NCBI RefSeq assembly: GCF_035918395.1
Contig: NZ_CP142362.1
Location: forward strand, 4,191,501-4,255,500
Direction: 5' to 3'
From: Mycolicibacterium sp. ND9-15
Lineage (GTDB): Bacteria > Actinomycetota > Actinomycetes > Mycobacteriales > Mycobacteriaceae
DNA length: 64,000 bases
Shown here: piece after piece, positions 1 through 9,516 of the stretch
How the letters are laid out: every line of letters starts with the position of its first letter
Numbering within the stretch: the stretch's first letter is position 1
The notes under the pieces: model-generated
What the model was told of the DNA's origin: nothing
Database searches by the model: none
The model's input: only the letters and a program-made list of their open reading frames with translations
Made by a program: the position numbers and the translations under genes

Positions 1-48
1 AACATACCATGGGTTATTCGTCATTAACTCAACTGAACGGGTTCACCG

Positions 49-1599
49 ATGGCATCGCGGCCTTCACATCGCGAGCAGCATCTCGCGCTGGTAGACGAAC
101 TGCGTTCGAAGCTCGCCGCCGCAGCGCTCGGCGGCCCCGAGCGCGCCCGCGAGCGTCATGTCAGCCGCGGCAAGTTGTTGCCGCGCGACCGGGTGGACGG
201 CCTGCTGGACCCGGGCAGCCCGTTCCTGGAACTGTCCCCGCTGGCCGCCGACGGCATGTACGACGACGAGTCCCCGGGCGCGGGCATGATCACCGGGATC
301 GGCCGTGTTTCCGGGCGCGAATGCGTGATCGTCGCCAACGACGCTACCGTCAAGGGCGGCACCTACTACCCGATCACGGTCAAAAAGCATCTGCGCGCCC
401 AGGAGGTCGCCGGCCAGAACCGGCTGCCCTGCATCTATCTGGTCGACTCCGGCGGGGCGTTCCTGCCCCGCCAGGACGAGGTGTTTCCGGATCGCGACCA
501 CTTCGGCCGCATCTTCTACAACCAGGCCAACCTCTCAGCCGAGGGCATTCCGCAGATCGCGGCCGTGCTGGGGTCCTGCACTGCCGGCGGCGCGTACGTT
601 CCCGCGATGAGCGACGAGGCGGTGATCGTGCGCGACCAGGGCACCATCTTCCTCGGCGGGCCACCGTTGGTGAAGGCCGCAACCGGTGAGGTGGTCACAG
701 CCGAGGAACTCGGCGGCGGCGATCTGCACTCCAAAACCTCCGGTGTGACAGATCATTTGGCCCACGACGACCGCGATGCGCTGCGCATCGTGCGGCGCAT
801 CGTCGCCACCCTGGGCCCCCGCGAGCCGCTGCCGTGGGAGCTGCGCCCGACTTTGGAGCCGGTGGCCGATCAGACCGAGCTCTACGACGTGGTGCCGGTC
901 GACTCGCGGGTGCCCTACGACGTGCACGAGGTTGTCACGCGCATCGTGGACGGCGGCGAATTCGCCGAGTTCAAGGCCGAATACGGCGCCACCCTGGTGA
1001 CCGGATTCGCCCGGATCCACGGCCATCCGGTGGGCATCATCGCCAATAACGGCGTGCTGTTCAGCGAATCAGCGCTCAAGGGCGCACATTTCATCGAGCT
1101 GTGCGATAAGCGGAACACACCACTGGTCTTCCTGCAGAACATCTCCGGCTTCATGGTCGGTCGCGACTACGAGGCGGGCGGCATCGCCAAGCACGGCGCG
1201 AAAATGGTCACCGCGGTGGCGTGCGCGCGGGTGCCGAAGCTGACGGTGGTGATCGGCGGCTCGTACGGGGCGGGTAACTACTCGATGTGCGGGCGTGCGT
1301 ATTCGCCGCGCTTCCTGTGGATGTGGCCCAATGCCAGGATCTCGGTGATGGGTGGCGAGCAAGCCGCATCGGTACTGGCGACCGTGCGCGGTGAAATGAC
1401 CGCCGAAGAAGAGGAGGACTTCAAGGCGCCGATTCGTGCGCAGTACGAGTACCAGGGCAATCCGTACTACTCGACCGCGCGGTTGTGGGACGACGGTGTC
1501 ATCGACCCCGTGGACACGAGAACGGTGCTCGGGCTGGCGCTTTCGGTCGTCGGTCAGGCTCCGCTCGAGTCGATTTCCTACGGTGTCTTCCGGATGTGA
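49..1599 (+). CDS. accD1: Acyl-CoA carboxylase beta subunit (methylcrotonoyl-CoA carboxylase type)
   Basis: Carboxyltransferase subunit (516 aa) that moves the carboxyl group from carboxybiotin to an acyl-CoA. With the alpha subunit encoded next, it probably forms 3-methylcrotonyl-CoA carboxylase of leucine breakdown, as reported for M. tuberculosis AccD1-AccA1. The protein shows crotonase-fold carboxyltransferase signatures: GGAFLPRQDEVF around residue 145 and a second-half oxyanion region with GSYGAGNYSMCGRAY and MGGEQAASVL. Its length is normal for the family. It is the first gene of a tightly packed operon and its stop overlaps the next start (ATGA). Only 48 bases lie upstream in the window, so the promoter is probably not fully visible. 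Confidence 0.93.
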   Translation: MASRPSHREQHLALVDELRSKLAAAALGGPERARERHVSRGKLLPRDRVDGLLDPGSPFLELSPLAADGMYDDESPGAGMITGIGRVSGRECVIVANDATVKGGTYYPITVKKHLRAQEVAGQNRLPCIYLVDSGGAFLPRQDEVFPDRDHFGRIFYNQANLSAEGIPQIAAVLGSCTAGGAYVPAMSDEAVIVRDQGTIFLGGPPLVKAATGEVVTAEELGGGDLHSKTSGVTDHLAHDDRDALRIVRRIVATLGPREPLPWELRPTLEPVADQTELYDVVPVDSRVPYDVHEVVTRIVDGGEFAEFKAEYGATLVTGFARIHGHPVGIIANNGVLFSESALKGAHFIELCDKRNTPLVFLQNISGFMVGRDYEAGGIAKHGAKMVTAVACARVPKLTVVIGGSYGAGNYSMCGRAYSPRFLWMWPNARISVMGGEQAASVLATVRGEMTAEEEEDFKAPIRAQYEYQGNPYYSTARLWDDGVIDPVDTRTVLGLALSVVGQAPLESISYGVFRM

Positions 1600-3599
1600 T
1601 GATGGCTGAAACCCTGACCTTCCACACCGTCCTGGTCGCCAACCGGGGCGAGATCGCCGTCCGGGTCATCCGCACGTTGCGCGCCATGGGGATACGTTCG
1701 GTCGCGGTGTTCAGCGACGCCGATGCCGGCGCCCGCCACGTCGCCGAGGCCGACATCGCGGTGCACATCGGCCCGTCCGCGGCCCGGGAGAGCTACCTCA
1801 ACATCGACGCGGTGGTCGCCGCGGCCCGACGAACCGGTGCCCAGGCCGTTCATCCCGGCTACGGATTCCTCTCGGAGAACGCACAATTCGCCGCGGCCCT
1901 GCGAGACGCCGGTATCGTGTTCATCGGCCCGCCGGTCGGCGCGATCCAGACCATGGGCGACAAGATCGCGGCAAAGGCCGCGGCGTCGGCGTTCGGGGTG
2001 CCGGTGGTGCCCGGCGTGTCCCGTCCCGGCCTGTCCGACGACGACCTCGTCGCAGGCGCCGAGGAGGTCGGGTTCCCGGTGCTGGTGAAACCGTCGGCGG
2101 GCGGTGGCGGAAAGGGCATGCGCGTGGTGCATGAGCCCGGGCAACTGCCGGCCGCGGTGGCGAGCGCCCGTCGCGAGGCTGCCGCCGCGTTCGGTGACGA
2201 CACGCTGTTCCTGGAACGGTTCGTGTTGAATCCGCGCCACATCGAGGTACAGGTGCTCGCGGACGGCTACGGCAACGTGGTGCACCTCGGCGAGCGCGAG
2301 TGCAGCCTGCAGCGCCGCCATCAGAAGGTCGTCGAGGAGGCACCGTCCCCGCTGCTGGACGAGGCGACGCGGGCGAGGATCGGCGCGGCGGCCTGCGACA
2401 CCGCGCGTAGCGTCGACTACAGCGGTGCGGGCACGGTCGAGTTCATCGTGTCCGCGGACCGGCCCGACGAATTCTTCTTCATGGAGATGAACACCCGCCT
2501 GCAGGTCGAGCACCCGGTCACCGAAATGGTCACCGGCGTCGACCTCGTCGAGCAGCAGGTGCGCATCGCCGCGGGCGAGAAACTGTCGATCGCACAGGAC
2601 GACATCACCATGACCGGGCATGCCGTCGAGGCCCGGGTTTACGCCGAAGATCCCGGACGCGGTTTCCTGCCGACGGGTGGCCGGGTGTTCGACCTCGTCG
2701 AGCCACAGGGACCCGGCGTCCGTGTCGACTCGGGGTTGGCGTGTGGCTCGGTGATCGGCAGCGACTACGACCCGATGCTGTCGAAGGTCATTGCGCACGC
2801 CGCCGACCGTGCCGGTGCCCTGCGCGCCCTGGACCGGGCCTTGGCCGATACCGCCGTGCTCGGTGTCACCACCAATATCGAGTTCCTGCGATTCCTTCTC
2901 GCCGACCCCGATGTCACCGCGGGCCGCCTCGACACCGGTCTACTCGACCGTCGCGCACCGGGTTTCCAACCGGCGACCGCGCAGGACCGCGACCTGGTCG
3001 CCGCTGCGGCATACAAATGGCTGCGCGCATGGCCGCAACCCGTCGCGGACCTGTGGGCCGCCCCGTCGGGCTGGCGGATAGGCCACCATGCGCCCACGAC
3101 GTACCGGTTGCAGTCCGGTGAGCGCACCGACCACGTCCACCTCACCGGCACACCGGCGGCGGCGAACGCGGTGATCGAAGACGGCCGACCACATCCGCTT
3201 TCGGCGTCGCTGGCAGGCGATCGGCTGGCGGTCACGTTCGACGGTGTGCGCACCGATTACGTCGTCGCCGCCGATGACGGACGGGTTTGGCTTGCCGGTG
3301 GCGACCGTACCCTCGCGGTCGAGGAGGTTCGTGAGGCCCCGGTGCGGCCGGACGACGCGCACAGCGGCGACGCCGAGCTGACCAGCCCCATGCCGGGTTC
3401 CATTGTGGCAGTCGGGGTCGGCGATGGCGATCGGGTTGCCGCGGGCACTGTTGTGGTGACCGTCGAGGCGATGAAGATGGAACACGCACTGACCGCGCCC
3501 GTCGACGGCGTGGTCGAACTCCTTGTCGCACAAGGAGATCAAGTCAAGGTGGGTCAACTGCTGGCCCGGATAACGGCAACCGAGGAGCCGCAAGCATGA
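1599..3599 (+). CDS. accA1: Acyl-CoA carboxylase alpha subunit: biotin carboxylase and biotin carrier
   Basis: A 666-aa biotin-dependent carboxylase alpha chain. The N-terminal biotin-carboxylase domain begins with VANRGEIAVRVIR and contains the ATP-grasp loop GGGGKGMRVV and the MEMNTRLQVEHPVTE segment. The C-terminal carrier domain carries the biotinyl motif EAMKMEH, with Lys626 as the expected attachment site. It starts at the ATG overlapping the accD1 stop codon; a second ATG follows immediately. An upstream in-frame extension inside accD1 is rejected because it lacks a ribosome site and homology-like residues. Coupled translation would favour 1:1 production with AccD1. Confidence 0.93.
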   Translation: MMAETLTFHTVLVANRGEIAVRVIRTLRAMGIRSVAVFSDADAGARHVAEADIAVHIGPSAARESYLNIDAVVAAARRTGAQAVHPGYGFLSENAQFAAALRDAGIVFIGPPVGAIQTMGDKIAAKAAASAFGVPVVPGVSRPGLSDDDLVAGAEEVGFPVLVKPSAGGGGKGMRVVHEPGQLPAAVASARREAAAAFGDDTLFLERFVLNPRHIEVQVLADGYGNVVHLGERECSLQRRHQKVVEEAPSPLLDEATRARIGAAACDTARSVDYSGAGTVEFIVSADRPDEFFFMEMNTRLQVEHPVTEMVTGVDLVEQQVRIAAGEKLSIAQDDITMTGHAVEARVYAEDPGRGFLPTGGRVFDLVEPQGPGVRVDSGLACGSVIGSDYDPMLSKVIAHAADRAGALRALDRALADTAVLGVTTNIEFLRFLLADPDVTAGRLDTGLLDRRAPGFQPATAQDRDLVAAAAYKWLRAWPQPVADLWAAPSGWRIGHHAPTTYRLQSGERTDHVHLTGTPAAANAVIEDGRPHPLSASLAGDRLAVTFDGVRTDYVVAADDGRVWLAGGDRTLAVEEVREAPVRPDDAHSGDAELTSPMPGSIVAVGVGDGDRVAAGTVVVTVEAMKMEHALTAPVDGVVELLVAQGDQVKVGQLLARITATEEPQA

Positions 3600-4756
3600 G
3601 CAACGTTCTGGCCACCGGCATGCTGCCGGACCACTATGAACAGTTGACGAAGACCGTCCGCGACTTCGCCCAGAGCGTGGTGGCGCCCGTCGCCGCCAAA
3701 CACGACGAGGAACACTCGTTCCCGTACGAGGTGGTGGCGGGGATGGCCGACATGGGCCTTTTCGGCCTGCCGTTCCCCGAAGAGTTCGGCGGCATGGGTG
3801 GCGACTACTTCGCTTTGTGCCTTGCCCTGGAGGAACTCGGCAAGGTCGACCAGAGCGTCGCGATCACGCTCGAGGCGGGGGTGTCGCTGGGCGCGATGCC
3901 GGTGTACCGGTTCGGTAGCGAAGAGCAGAAGCAGGAATGGCTGCCGCTGCTGGCCAGCGGTAAGGCGCTCGGCGCGTTCGGGCTCACCGAGGCCGGCGGC
4001 GGCAGCGACGCCGGCGCCACCAAGACCACCGCCCGCCTCGACGACGGCCACTGGGTCATCAACGGCTCCAAACAGTTCATCACCAACTCGGGCACCGATA
4101 TCACCAAGCTGGTGACCGTGACCGCTGTGACGGGGGGTGGCGGGGGCAAGAAGGAGATTTCGTCGATCCTGGTACCGGTGCCCATCGAGGGTTTCACCGC
4201 CGAACCGGCGTACAGCAAGGTCGGCTGGAACGCGTCGGACACCCACCCGTTGAGCTTCGACGACGTGCGGGTTCCCGAGGCCAACCTGCTCGGCGAACGC
4301 GGCCGGGGATATGCGAATTTCCTGCGCATCCTCGACGAGGGCCGGATCGCGATCGCCGCGCTGTCGGTGGGTGCGGCGCAGGGCTGTGTCGACGAATCGG
4401 TCAAGTACGCCAAGGAACGCGAGGCGTTCGGCGCGGCGATCGGCAGCTACCAGGCGATCGCATTCAAGATCGCGCGGATGGAGGCGCGGGCGCATATCGC
4501 CCGAACGGCCTACTACGACGCCGCCGCACTGATGCTGGCGGGAAAGCCGTTCAAGAAGGCGGCCTCGATCGCCAAGATGGTGGCCAGTGAGGCCGCGATG
4601 GACAACGCTCGCGACGCCACCCAGATCTTCGGCGGGTACGGCTTCATGAACGAGTACTCCGTCGCGCGGCACTACCGCGACAGCAAGATTCTCGAAATCG
4701 GCGAGGGCACAACGGAAGTGCAGTTGATGTTGATCGGACGGGAGCTGGGTCTGTGA
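3596..4756 (+). CDS. fadE19: Acyl-CoA dehydrogenase (FadE19 type, branched-chain)
   Basis: Flavin-dependent acyl-CoA dehydrogenase of 386 aa. Visible family signatures are GAFGLTEAGGGSDAGATKTTA in the flavin-binding middle domain, the ATQIFGGYGFMNEY segment, and EIGEGTTEVQ near the C-terminus. The Glu of EGT (Glu370) occupies the catalytic-base position of short-chain type dehydrogenases. Its start overlaps the accA1 stop by four bases. In the operon it would oxidise isovaleryl- or another branched acyl-CoA before carboxylation. The exact acyl specificity is inferred from context only. Confidence 0.9.
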   Translation: MSNVLATGMLPDHYEQLTKTVRDFAQSVVAPVAAKHDEEHSFPYEVVAGMADMGLFGLPFPEEFGGMGGDYFALCLALEELGKVDQSVAITLEAGVSLGAMPVYRFGSEEQKQEWLPLLASGKALGAFGLTEAGGGSDAGATKTTARLDDGHWVINGSKQFITNSGTDITKLVTVTAVTGGGGGKKEISSILVPVPIEGFTAEPAYSKVGWNASDTHPLSFDDVRVPEANLLGERGRGYANFLRILDEGRIAIAALSVGAAQGCVDESVKYAKEREAFGAAIGSYQAIAFKIARMEARAHIARTAYYDAAALMLAGKPFKKAASIAKMVASEAAMDNARDATQIFGGYGFMNEYSVARHYRDSKILEIGEGTTEVQLMLIGRELGL

Positions 4757-5250
4757 GTGACAAGAAGGTGATCGTTCAGCGTGGTCTCTGGTATGAGGAG
4801 TTCGAGACCGGCGTCCTGTACCAGCACCGGCCGGGGCGCACGATCACCGAGGCGGACAACGTGTTGTTCACGACGCTGACGATGAACACCCAGGCGCTGC
4901 ACCTGGACGCCGCGTTCTCCGACGCTTTGCCGCCGTTCAATCAGCGGCTGGTCAACTCGATGTTCACACTGTCCACCCTCGTCGGGTTGTCGGTGGCTCA
5001 GCTGACGCAGGGCACCATCGTGGGCAACCTGGGCTTCGGCGAAATCGCCTTTCCAAAACCGCTTTTCCACGGCGACACGCTTTATGCCGAATCCGAGGTG
5101 ATCGAAAAGCGGGAGTCGAAGAGCCGGCCGGGGGAGGGCATCGTGACCTTCTCGCACGTCGGGCGGAACCAGCACGGTGACATCGTGGCGACCGCTTCGC
5201 GAAAAACCATGGTGCGCATGCAGCCGACGGGACCGGGGGGAGAAGCATAG
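4753..5250 (+). CDS. MaoC-family hot-dog hydratase (Rv2499c-like)
   Basis: A 165-aa MaoC-like (R)-hydratase starting at a GTG that overlaps the dehydrogenase stop (GTGA). The hydratase region includes TITEADNVLFTT and a downstream ALHLD segment, giving the Asp/His pair of MaoC-type enzymes. The M. tuberculosis counterpart works with the adjacent CitE-like lyase in leucine and itaconate dissimilation, hydrating methylglutaconyl- or mesaconyl/itaconyl-type CoA thioesters. That role is taken from literature knowledge and conserved neighbourhood. Substrate choice cannot be read from the sequence alone. Confidence 0.85.
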   Translation: MSDKKVIVQRGLWYEEFETGVLYQHRPGRTITEADNVLFTTLTMNTQALHLDAAFSDALPPFNQRLVNSMFTLSTLVGLSVAQLTQGTIVGNLGFGEIAFPKPLFHGDTLYAESEVIEKRESKSRPGEGIVTFSHVGRNQHGDIVATASRKTMVRMQPTGPGGEA

Positions 5251-6065
5251 TGGTCCCGGCGAGCGGACCGGCCTGGCTGTTCTGTCCGGCCGATCGGCCG
5301 GAACGGTTCGAAAAGGCCGCCGCGGCCGCCGATGTCGTGATCCTCGACCTCGAGGACGGCGTCGCCGCCAAAGACCGGGAGGCCGCTCGCGCGGCGCTCG
5401 TCGAGACGCCGCTGGACCCGCAGCGCACGGTGGTGCGGGTCAACCCCAGCAGCACACCGGATCATCCGCTCGACCTGGAAGCACTGTCGAAGACCGACTA
5501 CACCACGGTCATGCTCGCCAAGACCGAGCAGCCACGGCAGGTGCGCGATCTGGCGCCGCTGGACGTCGTGGTGCTGATCGAGACGCCGCTGGGCGCCCTC
5601 GCCGTTACCGACCTGGCGCGCATGGACAACGCGGTCGCGCTGATGTGGGGTGCCGAGGACTTGTTCGCGGTGACCGGCGGCACGGCGAACCGGTATCCCG
5701 ACGGCAGCTATCGCGAAGTCGCCAAGCACGTGCGGTCGCAGACACTGCTGGCCGCCAAGGCATATGGGCGGATGGCGCTCGACTCCGTGTACCTCGACAT
5801 TAAGGACCTCGACGGCCTCCGCGGCGAGGTCGACGACGCGGTCGCGGTGGGCTTCGACGTGAAGGTCGCGATTCACCCTTCGCAGGTCGCGGTCATCCGT
5901 GACGGCTATGCGCCGACCGCCGAGCAGGTGCAGTGGGCGCGACACGTGCTGGCCGCGGCCCGCGATGCCCGGGGCGTCTTCCAGTTCGAGGGCATAATGG
6001 TGGATGCCCCAGTACTGCGGCGAGCAGAGCGCATCGTCGCGTTAGCGCCCCACCCCGGCGACTAG
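5250..6065 (+). CDS. citE: CitE-like acyl-CoA lyase (HpcH/HpaI family, Rv2498c-like)
   Basis: A 271-aa beta-barrel lyase of the citrate lyase beta / malyl-CoA lyase family. Motifs include DLEDGVAAKDR near residue 35, VRVNP, LIETPLGALAV and WGAEDLFAVTGG, which carry the Mg2+ ligands and CoA contacts of the family. No citrate-lyase alpha or gamma genes accompany it, so the old name CitE is misleading. The M. tuberculosis orthologue is reported as an HMG-CoA/citramalyl-CoA lyase serving leucine and itaconate degradation. The GTG start shares one base with the preceding TAG stop. Confidence 0.88.
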   Translation: MVPASGPAWLFCPADRPERFEKAAAAADVVILDLEDGVAAKDREAARAALVETPLDPQRTVVRVNPSSTPDHPLDLEALSKTDYTTVMLAKTEQPRQVRDLAPLDVVVLIETPLGALAVTDLARMDNAVALMWGAEDLFAVTGGTANRYPDGSYREVAKHVRSQTLLAAKAYGRMALDSVYLDIKDLDGLRGEVDDAVAVGFDVKVAIHPSQVAVIRDGYAPTAEQVQWARHVLAAARDARGVFQFEGIMVDAPVLRRAERIVALAPHPGD

Positions 6066-6165
6066 CCGACAGCCTCCCACCGGAGGGCCTGCTCTACCCG
6101 CCTCCGTGCTGAGCACCTCAGTCGACTGACGGCGCGACCCGTCGTCAGTGGCCCTAGGAGGCGGT
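6066..6165. other. Intergenic segment between citE and bkdA
   Basis: About 100 bases separate the acyl-CoA part of the operon from the dehydrogenase-complex genes; all other junctions here are coupled or nearly so. It holds small dyads, such as CTGACG pairing with CGTCAG, and ends in the ribosome site AGGAGG. It could contain a second promoter. I see no confident -10/-35 pair. Confidence 0.4.
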
Positions 6166-7275
6166 ATGGCAGGGTTGGCTTCGGCACCCCTCGAGTCGCT
6201 CGACGTCGAGATGGAGCCCATACAGCTGGTCGCCCCGGACGGGACGCCGACCACGTCGGACGCGGCCACCCGATACCGCAGAGACCTTCCACCCGAGACA
6301 CTCGGCTGGCTCTACGAATCGATGGTCCTCACCCGCGACCTCGACGGCGAATTCGTCAACCTGCAGCGACAGGGCGAACTGGCGCTGTTCGCCTCGTGCC
6401 GCGGCCAGGAGGCCGCCCAGATCGGCGCCGCCGCATGCCTGCGCAAGACCGACTGGCTGTTTCCGCAGTACCGCGAGATCGGCGCCTTCCTGCTGCGCGG
6501 CATCACACCCGCTCAGATCGGCGCGGTGTGGCGGGGTAAATGGCACGGCGGACCGGGTTTCACCGAGAAGTGCGTCGCCCCGATCGCGATCCCCATCGGT
6601 ACGCAGAGCCTGCACGCCGTGGGCGCGGCGATGGCGGCCCAACGGCTTGGCGAGGATTCGGTGACGGTGGCGTTCATCGGCGACGGGGCCACCAGCACCG
6701 GCGACGTGCACGAGGCGCTGAACGTCGCCGCGGTGTACCGGGCGCCGTGCGTGTTCTTGGTCCAGAACAACCAGTGGGCGATCTCGGTGCCCGTTCGCCG
6801 GCAGATGGCCGGGCCGTCGATCGCGCACCGCGCCACCGGTTACGGCATGCCGGGGATCCGGGTGGACGGCAACGACGTACTGGCGTGCTTCGCGGTGACC
6901 GCGCAGGCCGCGCAGCGGGCCAGGGACGGCGGCGGCCCGACGCTGGTCGAGGCGATCACCTATCGGATGGGCCCGCACACCACCTCCGACGATCCGAGTC
7001 GCTACCGAAGCCACGAGGAAGTCGAGCAGTGGGCGGCCCGCGACCCGATCACGCGCTACCGCACATATCTGCAGTCGATCGGCGTGTGGTCCGATCGGCT
7101 CGAAGAGCGGGTCAGAACCAAATCGAAACGGCTGCGCGCGGGGTTGCGGGACACGATCGTCGGCGCAGAGGACTTCGACGTCACCGACATGTTCGACACG
7201 GTCTATCACGACATCACCCCGGACTTGGCGGCTCAACGCGAACAACTCTGCGCGGAATTGGCCAAGGAGGCGTGA
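6166..7275 (+). CDS. bkdA: Branched-chain 2-oxoacid dehydrogenase E1 alpha subunit
   Basis: Thiamine-diphosphate-dependent E1 alpha chain, 369 aa. The TPP-binding motif runs from GDGATSTGDVHEALN to QNN, and the phosphorylation-loop-like segment RMGPHTTSDDPSRYR is typical of branched-chain rather than pyruvate E1 enzymes. The ATG at 6166 is chosen over the GTG 18 bases upstream because AGGAGGCGGT sits just before it. Together with the next two genes it forms the E1-E2 core converting branched 2-oxoacids to acyl-CoAs. M. tuberculosis PdhABC has been shown to be the branched-chain complex. Confidence 0.92.
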   Translation: MAGLASAPLESLDVEMEPIQLVAPDGTPTTSDAATRYRRDLPPETLGWLYESMVLTRDLDGEFVNLQRQGELALFASCRGQEAAQIGAAACLRKTDWLFPQYREIGAFLLRGITPAQIGAVWRGKWHGGPGFTEKCVAPIAIPIGTQSLHAVGAAMAAQRLGEDSVTVAFIGDGATSTGDVHEALNVAAVYRAPCVFLVQNNQWAISVPVRRQMAGPSIAHRATGYGMPGIRVDGNDVLACFAVTAQAAQRARDGGGPTLVEAITYRMGPHTTSDDPSRYRSHEEVEQWAARDPITRYRTYLQSIGVWSDRLEERVRTKSKRLRAGLRDTIVGAEDFDVTDMFDTVYHDITPDLAAQREQLCAELAKEA

Positions 7276-7276
7276 G

Positions 7277-8329
7277 ATGACGCAGATCATCGACCGGCCG
7301 GCACGCTACGAAGACGAGGAACCTCCCGAGCCGCTCATGACCCCGATGCCGGCCGTGCCGACACTGACCATGGTGCAGGCCATCAACCGCGCATTGCACG
7401 ACGCGATGGCCTGCGACGATCGGGTACTGGTGTTCGGCGAAGACGTCGCCGCCCTCGGAGGCGTCTTCCGCGTCACCGAGGGGCTTGCCGAAACCTTCGG
7501 TCCGCAGCGGTGTTTCGATACGCCGCTGGCGGAGTCGGGGATCGTCGGGATCGCGATCGGCATGGCCATCCGCGGCCTGATTCCGGTGCCCGAGATCCAG
7601 TTCGACGGGTTCGCCGCGCCGGCATTCGACCAGATCGTCAGCCACCTGGCCAAGTACCGGATGCGCACCCGGGGCGACGTCGACATGCCGGTGACGATCC
7701 GCATCCCGTCCTTCGGTGGAATCGGCGCCGTGGAACACCATTCCGAGTCCACCGAAACCCACTGGCTGCACACCGCCGGACTGAAGGTCGTGGCCCCCTC
7801 GACACCGTCGGACGCGTATTGGCTGCTGCGACAGTCGATCACCAGCCGTGACCCCGTCATCTATCTGGAGCCCAAGCGCCGCTACTGGGCCCGTGAAGCC
7901 GTCGACACCACGACACCGGGGCTGCCGCTCGGGCGGGCCGCGGTCCGGCGTGTCGGCGCGGACGTCACCGTGGTGACCTACGGCCCGCTGGTCGCCACCG
8001 CGCTGAGCGCCGCGGAACTCGCAGCGAAGCGCTGGAGCATCGAGGTGCTCGACCTGCGCACGCTGAACCCGCTGGACTTCGACGCGATAGCGGAATCGGT
8101 GCGCCGCACCGGCCGGGTGGTCGTGATGCACGAAGGGCCGCGCACGCTGGGCTTCGGCGCCGAACTGGCGGCGCGCATCCAGGAGGAGTTGTTCTATGAG
8201 CTGGAGGCGCCCGTGCTGCGGGCGACAGGGTTCGACACACCGTATCCGCCTGCGCGGCTTGAGAACCTGTGGCTGCCGGGAGTGGACCGGCTACTCGACT
8301 GCGTCGAACGAACGATGGAGCAGCCATGA
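7277..8329 (+). CDS. bkdB: Branched-chain 2-oxoacid dehydrogenase E1 beta subunit
   Basis: A 350-aa transketolase-like E1 beta chain. It shows VFGEDVAALGGVFRVTEGL, the DTPLAESGIVGIAIGMA segment, IPSFGGIGAVEHHSES and YLEPKRRYW, all family hallmarks. It begins one base after the bkdA stop with GGAGG nearby, so translation is coupled. It pairs with BkdA to form the decarboxylating heterotetramer. No E3 (lipoamide dehydrogenase) gene is in the window, so the complex probably uses a shared Lpd encoded elsewhere, as in M. tuberculosis. Confidence 0.92.
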   Translation: MTQIIDRPARYEDEEPPEPLMTPMPAVPTLTMVQAINRALHDAMACDDRVLVFGEDVAALGGVFRVTEGLAETFGPQRCFDTPLAESGIVGIAIGMAIRGLIPVPEIQFDGFAAPAFDQIVSHLAKYRMRTRGDVDMPVTIRIPSFGGIGAVEHHSESTETHWLHTAGLKVVAPSTPSDAYWLLRQSITSRDPVIYLEPKRRYWAREAVDTTTPGLPLGRAAVRRVGADVTVVTYGPLVATALSAAELAAKRWSIEVLDLRTLNPLDFDAIAESVRRTGRVVVMHEGPRTLGFGAELAARIQEELFYELEAPVLRATGFDTPYPPARLENLWLPGVDRLLDCVERTMEQP

Positions 8330-9513
8330 CCGTGATGGATTTTCGTGTACCCGATCTGGGTGAGGGCCTCGAGGACGCGACGATCACGGCATGGAGCGTC
8401 TCGGTCGGCGACGACGTCGAACTCAACCAGACCCTGTGCACCGTCGAAACCAACAAGGCAGAAGTCGAGATACCCAGTCCCTACGCGGGTCGAGTGGTCG
8501 AACTCGGCGGCCGTGCGGGTGAGACGCTGGCCGTCGGCGCCACGCTGGTGCGGATCGCCACCGATGCCGAACCGCCCCCCGCGAAGCGCAAACCGGTGCT
8601 GGTCGGATACGGCGCCGATGACGCGATGGACCACAGCAGGCGATCGGCCACACCGCCAACCACTGAGGGGCCACACCGTGCCCGCGCCAAGCCGCCGGTG
8701 CGCAAGCTGGCCGCCGAACGAAACGTCGACCTCGGTGCAGTGGCCGGCTCCGGACCGGACGGGGTGATCACCCGCGACGATGTGCTCGCCGCGGCGGGCG
8801 CGTCCGCACCCGGCCCGGACATGGCGACGGTCGGGGGCGTGCAGGCCGAGATGGCCCGGCGGATGACATCGTCGCGCAGAGAGATTCCCGACGCGCACAC
8901 CTCCGTGCAGGTGGACGCAACGAATCTGCTGCGGCTGAGGGACCGACTTCGTGACCGCACCGGCGAGGACGCGCCGATCACGCCGTTCGTGCTGACATTG
9001 CGGTTGCTGACGATCGCGCTGGGGCATCACCCCCACCTGAACGCCACTTGGGTGGACACCAACGACGCCGCGCAGATTCACTTCCATTCGGCCCTGCATC
9101 TCGGGTTCGGGGTCGCGGCGCCGCGGGGCCTGCTGGTACCGGTCGTCGGCGACGCTCACCTCAAGACGACCCGGGAACTGGCCGAGGCGGTGGCCCGGCT
9201 GATCCGCGATGCGCGCGCCGGCACACTGAAACCGACTGAACTACAAGGCTCGACGTTCACCGTGTCCAACTTCGGCGCGCTCGGACTCGACGACGGGGTG
9301 CCCGTGATCAACTACCCGGAAGCGGCCATCCTCGGCATCGGCTCGCTCAAGCCGCGCGCAGTCGTCGTCGACGACGAGGTTGTCGCCCGACCGACGATGA
9401 CGTTGACATGTGCGTTCGACCACCGGATCGCCGACGGCGCAACGGTGGCGGCGTTCATGTGCGAGCTGCGTGACCTGATCGAGGCGCCCGACACTGCGCT
9501 GCTGGATCTCTGA
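8326..9513 (+). CDS. bkdC: Branched-chain 2-oxoacid dehydrogenase E2 (dihydrolipoyl acyltransferase)
   Basis: A 395-aa E2 component. The N-terminal lipoyl domain has VETNKAEVEIP, with Lys44 as lipoylation site. A peripheral subunit-binding domain (VRKLAAERNVDLGAVAGSG) lies around residues 125-160. The C-terminal acyltransferase domain has the active-site motif DHRIADG, with His366 and Asp370. It starts at the ATG overlapping the bkdB stop (ATGA). It transfers the acyl group from E1 to CoA. A single lipoyl domain and a proline/charge-rich linker are present. Confidence 0.93.
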   Translation: MTVMDFRVPDLGEGLEDATITAWSVSVGDDVELNQTLCTVETNKAEVEIPSPYAGRVVELGGRAGETLAVGATLVRIATDAEPPPAKRKPVLVGYGADDAMDHSRRSATPPTTEGPHRARAKPPVRKLAAERNVDLGAVAGSGPDGVITRDDVLAAAGASAPGPDMATVGGVQAEMARRMTSSRREIPDAHTSVQVDATNLLRLRDRLRDRTGEDAPITPFVLTLRLLTIALGHHPHLNATWVDTNDAAQIHFHSALHLGFGVAAPRGLLVPVVGDAHLKTTRELAEAVARLIRDARAGTLKPTELQGSTFTVSNFGALGLDDGVPVINYPEAAILGIGSLKPRAVVVDDEVVARPTMTLTCAFDHRIADGATVAAFMCELRDLIEAPDTALLDL

Positions 9514-9516
9514 AGC

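Noticed and set aside
9..689. Long Arg-rich open frames overlapping accD1
   Set aside because: They are out-of-frame readings of a high-GC gene; the accD1 frame has all family motifs.
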